Below, piece by piece: positions 7,566-9,331 of a stretch of 9,331 nt of DNA. The notes beneath the pieces were generated by a model, which saw only the letters and a list, made by a program, of their open reading frames with translations, was not told the origin of the DNA and made no database searches. The position numbers and the translations under genes are program-made. Positions within the stretch are counted from its first letter, which is position 1, and each line of letters starts with the position of its first letter. The stretch is from Shewanella sp. 10N.286.48.A6 (GTDB lineage: Bacteria; Pseudomonadota; Gammaproteobacteria; Enterobacterales; Shewanellaceae): positions 1 through 9,331 of the forward strand of contig NZ_MCVI01000039.1 in assembly GCF_002873135.1 (NCBI RefSeq), read 5' to 3'.

Positions 7566-8318
7566 GTGCGCTATATATTGATACTTTTAGCTTTACTGTT
7601 AACGGCTCCAGTTCAAGCAACCCAAATCGCTATCATCATTGACGATATTGGTTATCGTCAAACCGATGAGGCGGTTTTGTCTTTACCAAACGGCATTACC
7701 CTTTCGGTAATACCTCATACTCCATTAGGTCAGCAACTTGCAAAGCAAGGCCATCAGCGTGGCAATGAAATTATGCTGCATATTCCCATGCAGGCACTCA
7801 ATGGTAAAAACCTAGGCCAAGGTGGTTTAACGAATGAAATGGATGAGCAAGAGTTAAAACACCAGCTAAAAGATTCTATTGCCAATATCCCTTATGCTAA
7901 AGGGGCAAATAACCATATGGGCAGTTTGCTCACACAACTTGAAAGCCCAATGACTTGGCTGATGCAAAGCTTAAAAGAGCAGGACTTGTATTTTGTCGAT
8001 AGCAGGACAACCCGCTTTAGTGTTGCCAGTGAGCAGGCGCAGCAACATGAGGTGCCATTATTACGCAGACAAATTTTTTTAGATAACGATGTCAGTGAGC
8101 AGGCACTAGAGAAACAATTTAAGCAGATCATACTAAAAGCAAAAAACGATGAAAATATTGTTGTAATAGCACACCCATATCCTGAAACAGTGCACTTTTT
8201 GAATCAAAATTTACATCGCTTAGAAGCCGAAGGAATTAGCCTAGTCCATACTTCAAAGCTGTTGCCCGTAACAATGATCAGTAATAAAGCCACTAGTTCA
8301 GTTCAAGTATTGAGATAG
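7566..8318 (+). CDS. yibQ: Divergent polysaccharide deacetylase family protein (YibQ type)
   Basis: Exported protein of the divergent polysaccharide deacetylase family (Pfam Polysacc_deac_2, YibQ in E. coli). It has a NodB-like fold, and the substrate is not established. Residues 1-18 form a signal peptide, with cleavage likely after PVQA. The mature part starts with IAIIIDDIGY (21-30), holding the Asp pair D26/D27. Further motifs are MLHIPMQ (70-76), NNHMGS (115-120), DSRTT (145-149), FLDND (171-175) and AHPYPET (202-208), consistent with a metal-binding active site. At 250 residues it is of usual length. The start is a GTG 10 bases after the ctpA stop, with a weak ribosome binding site, so translation is probably coupled. 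Its last 26 bases overlap the 3' end of the oppositely oriented nsrR, and no intrinsic terminator follows it. Confidence 0.92.
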   Translation: MRYILILLALLLTAPVQATQIAIIIDDIGYRQTDEAVLSLPNGITLSVIPHTPLGQQLAKQGHQRGNEIMLHIPMQALNGKNLGQGGLTNEMDEQELKHQLKDSIANIPYAKGANNHMGSLLTQLESPMTWLMQSLKEQDLYFVDSRTTRFSVASEQAQQHEVPLLRRQIFLDNDVSEQALEKQFKQIILKAKNDENIVVIAHPYPETVHFLNQNLHRLEAEGISLVHTSKLLPVTMISNKATSSVQVLR

Positions 8319-8748
8319 ATAAATCAGGTAAGGTATCCATTAACTCATCTGCATTCTTAACAATATCAGACAAAGTGCAGTCATTCAGCACGTTCATATA
8401 TGCAGCAACTGCGTTCGCAAGAATACCTTTTAAACTACATGCTGGCGTAAAGCGGCAATAGGGTTCACTGCAATTAACAGGGGCCAGTGAAGGCTCTAAT
8501 TCACCAACAAGCTGACCAAGATTAATGTCACTAGGCTTCACTGCTAATTTAAACCCACCACTTTTACCACGTAAAGTTTGTATATAACCTAGCTTACCCA
8601 GATGATGAATAATCTTTGCAACATGATTAGAAGACAGCTCAAAGACTTCCGTGACTTCAGCAATACGAAATAAAGTCTCTCTTTTTGGCTGTGCAGCAAG
8701 GTACATTAAAATACGGATGCCATAATCGGTATAACGGGTCAGTTGCAT
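8293..8748 (-). CDS. nsrR: Nitric-oxide-sensing Rrf2-family repressor NsrR
   Basis: Transcriptional regulator that binds a [4Fe-4S] cluster; nitric oxide destroys or nitrosylates the cluster and relieves repression of NO-detoxification genes. The winged-helix domain occupies about residues 1-80 (MQLTRYTDYGIRILMYLA at the start; SSNHVAKIIHHLGKLGYI in the recognition region; LRGKSGGFKLA in the wing). The cluster ligands are C93, C98 and C104 in NCSEPYCRFTPAC, which matches NsrR spacing rather than IscR, and D8 is the likely fourth ligand. Length is 151, slightly longer than E. coli NsrR (about 141) because of an extended C-terminus. It lies 32 bases after the ykgJ-like gene and is probably co-transcribed with it. 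An NsrR half-site lies upstream of that pair, suggesting autoregulation. Its 3' end overlaps yibQ tail to tail. Confidence 0.93.
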   Translation of the reverse strand: MQLTRYTDYGIRILMYLAAQPKRETLFRIAEVTEVFELSSNHVAKIIHHLGKLGYIQTLRGKSGGFKLAVKPSDINLGQLVGELEPSLAPVNCSEPYCRFTPACSLKGILANAVAAYMNVLNDCTLSDIVKNADELMDTLPDLSISILELN

Positions 8749-8780
8749 AAAGTCATATCCAAACTAATTAAAGGTACATA

Positions 8781-9032
8781 CTAAGACGTTGAAGCTTCTA
8801 GCTCAGTGATCAAAATCAATGCTTGCTCATTTGATGTACTGCAAACATCCATTGTCGCGGTAAATTCTGCGCAAACAGCAGGTCTTGATGGATCGCCGAA
8901 AATCTTACACAAATTATCGTCATTTAACTGAATACAGCGAACCCCTGCAGGTTTACCGTTAGGCATGCCGGGTATTGAACTGGTAATTGACGGAGCAATA
9001 CAACATGCACCACAACCTAAACGACAATCCAT
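8781..9032 (-). CDS. YkgJ-family cysteine-cluster protein
   Basis: Small cytoplasmic protein with eight cysteines in 83 residues (C3, C7, C10, C11, C33, C42, C54, C64). It begins CRLGCGACC, the CxxxCxxCC pattern of the YkgJ family (putative zinc- or iron-chelating domain), and continues with PGMPNGKPAGVRC and CKIFGDPSRPAVC. It probably binds a metal or an Fe-S cluster; no reaction is known. I place the start at the ATG ending at 9032 because AGGTGGA lies just before it and the family motif begins there. An upstream in-frame ATG (to 9077) would add 15 residues but has no Shine-Dalgarno. The gene is followed after 32 bases by nsrR and is likely its operon partner, so it may respond to nitric oxide or support cluster supply or repair. 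That link is inference. Confidence 0.85.
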   Translation of the reverse strand: MDCRLGCGACCIAPSITSSIPGMPNGKPAGVRCIQLNDDNLCKIFGDPSRPAVCAEFTATMDVCSTSNEQALILITELEASTS

Positions 9033-9035
9033 ACT

Positions 9036-9042
9036 TCCACCT
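9036..9042 (-). promoter_or_regulatory. Ribosome binding site that decides the ykgJ-like start
   Basis: On the minus strand AGGTGGA stands 3 bases before the ATG at 9032, and its AGG core is 7 bases away. No comparable purine-rich site lies before the alternative ATG at 9077. This supports the 83-residue form. Confidence 0.65.
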
Positions 9043-9112
9043 ACCTGCTTAAAAGAGCAATATATCTTACTCATCACTAATATAAAAACATCTAAATCAA
9101 AAAAAGTACATT

Positions 9113-9123
9113 AAATGCATCTT
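9113..9123 (-). promoter_or_regulatory. Putative NsrR half-site upstream of the ykgJ-nsrR operon
   Basis: Read leftward the sequence is AAGATGCATTT, an exact match to the 11-base half-site of the known enterobacterial NsrR operator (two such halves separated by 1 base). The partner half (9101-9111) is poorly conserved. Single half-sites are reported to bind NsrR in E. coli. The placement ahead of a unit encoding NsrR itself supports autoregulation. Operator function is inferred. Confidence 0.55.
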
Positions 9124-9257
9124 TTAATCTAAATTGAGAGGTCCTGACGTCTTTTAATCGCACAAAAAGCCTAAATTATAGCCCGCTAAACACAAAAAAG
9201 CCCTAACTTTGGGGATTGCTGTGCTAATAAATGCTCAACATTCGAACTAAATATCAC

Positions 9258-9283
9258 TGTTTAATAATAATATTTATTAGACA
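9258..9283. repeat. AT-rich 10-bp inverted repeat
   Basis: TGTTTAATAA (9258-9267) and TTATTAGACA (9274-9283) pair with one T-G wobble around a TAATAT centre. It resembles a Fur box loosely, but such resemblance is easy to obtain in AT-rich DNA. Function unknown. Confidence 0.4.
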
Positions 9284-9288
9284 CAACG

Positions 9289-9319
9289 AAAAAAGCCTCT
9301 ACATTGCTGTAGAGGCTTT
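9289..9319 (-). terminator. Strong intrinsic terminator for a leftward gene beyond the right edge
   Basis: AAAGCCTCTACA and TGTAGAGGCTTT form a perfect 12-bp stem with a 4-base TTGC loop. On the minus strand the stem runs into six T (9289-9294), the classic arrangement. On the plus strand the tail is TTTCGTCTTT, so it may work in both directions. It would end a gene lying to the right of the window and insulate the ykgJ-nsrR unit from it. Confidence 0.85.
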
Positions 9320-9331
9320 CGTCTTTATGTT

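Larger units (their letters stand above)
9033..9331. other. Intergenic region upstream of the ykgJ-nsrR pair
   Basis: About 300 AT-rich bases without a supported gene. They contain the ykgJ ribosome binding site, a putative NsrR half-site (9113-9123), a near-identical 12-base repeat 30 bases apart (9118-9129 and 9148-9159), an AT-rich inverted repeat (9258-9283) and a strong terminator (9289-9319). A leftward TATAAT occurs at 9174-9179 but has no recognisable -35. A second weak possibility, TTTAGA and TGTACT at 17-base spacing, would flank the NsrR half-site. Neither promoter is convincing by eye. Confidence 0.55.

Noticed and set aside
9033..9077. Fifteen-residue N-terminal extension of the ykgJ-like protein
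   Set aside because: There is no ribosome binding site before the upstream ATG, while the internal ATG has a good one and starts at the family motif.
9118..9206. Possible short CRISPR-like or tandem array with 30-base period
   Set aside because: Only two copies of a 12-base motif match, and the separate CACAAAAA pair (9161 and 9191) is a different sequence; there is no repeat-spacer structure.
9161..9206. Two minus-strand stretches ending GGCTTTTTG and GGGCTTTTTTG as further terminators
   Set aside because: The T-runs are present, but no upstream sequence gives a stable stem; at most 3-4 base pairs form.

Overview
The window looks like an ordinary stretch of a gammaproteobacterial chromosome, most likely Shewanella or a close relative. 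The proteins read like the Shewanella versions of GpsA, SecB, GpmM and EnvC. The base composition is moderately AT-rich. The gene order is the conserved secB / rhodanese // gpmM-envC-ctpA-yibQ neighbourhood known, with variations, from E. coli and Pseudomonas. I see no tRNA, rRNA, CRISPR array, insertion sequence or phage gene, and no obvious foreign island.

Left part, minus strand: a YhiN/HI0933-type flavoprotein that runs off the left edge (1-955). Next comes a good intrinsic terminator (1056-1084) closing a leftward unit of rhodanese (2754-3188), secB (2137-2622) and gpsA (1117-2133). secB and gpsA are only 3 bases apart. grxC, which sits between the rhodanese gene and secB in E. coli, is absent; the 131-base gap holds a perfect 9-bp inverted repeat instead.

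Centre: a 377-base divergent intergenic region (3189-3565) with an 11-bp perfect hairpin separates the leftward unit from a rightward one. The rightward unit is gpmM (glycolysis), envC (periplasmic activator of murein amidases), ctpA (S41 carboxy-terminal protease) and yibQ (divergent polysaccharide deacetylase). The last three products are predicted to be exported or membrane-anchored and probably act on septal or envelope peptidoglycan and its enzymes. envC and yibQ start with GTG about 10 bases after the preceding stop and have weak ribosome binding sites, which suggests translational coupling.

Right part, minus strand: a short cysteine-cluster protein of the YkgJ family (8781-9032) followed by an NsrR-type Rrf2 regulator (8293-8748) that keeps the [4Fe-4S] ligands. 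Its 3' end overlaps the 3' end of yibQ by 26 bases. Upstream of this pair is a perfect match to the 11-base NsrR half-site (9113-9123), suggesting autoregulation by nitric oxide. A strong intrinsic terminator at 9289-9319 isolates this pair from a leftward gene beyond the right edge.

The window does not show a clearly new system. The points most worth a second look are the nsrR-ykgJ pair with its putative operator, the tail-to-tail overlap with yibQ, and several unexplained inverted repeats in the intergenic regions.
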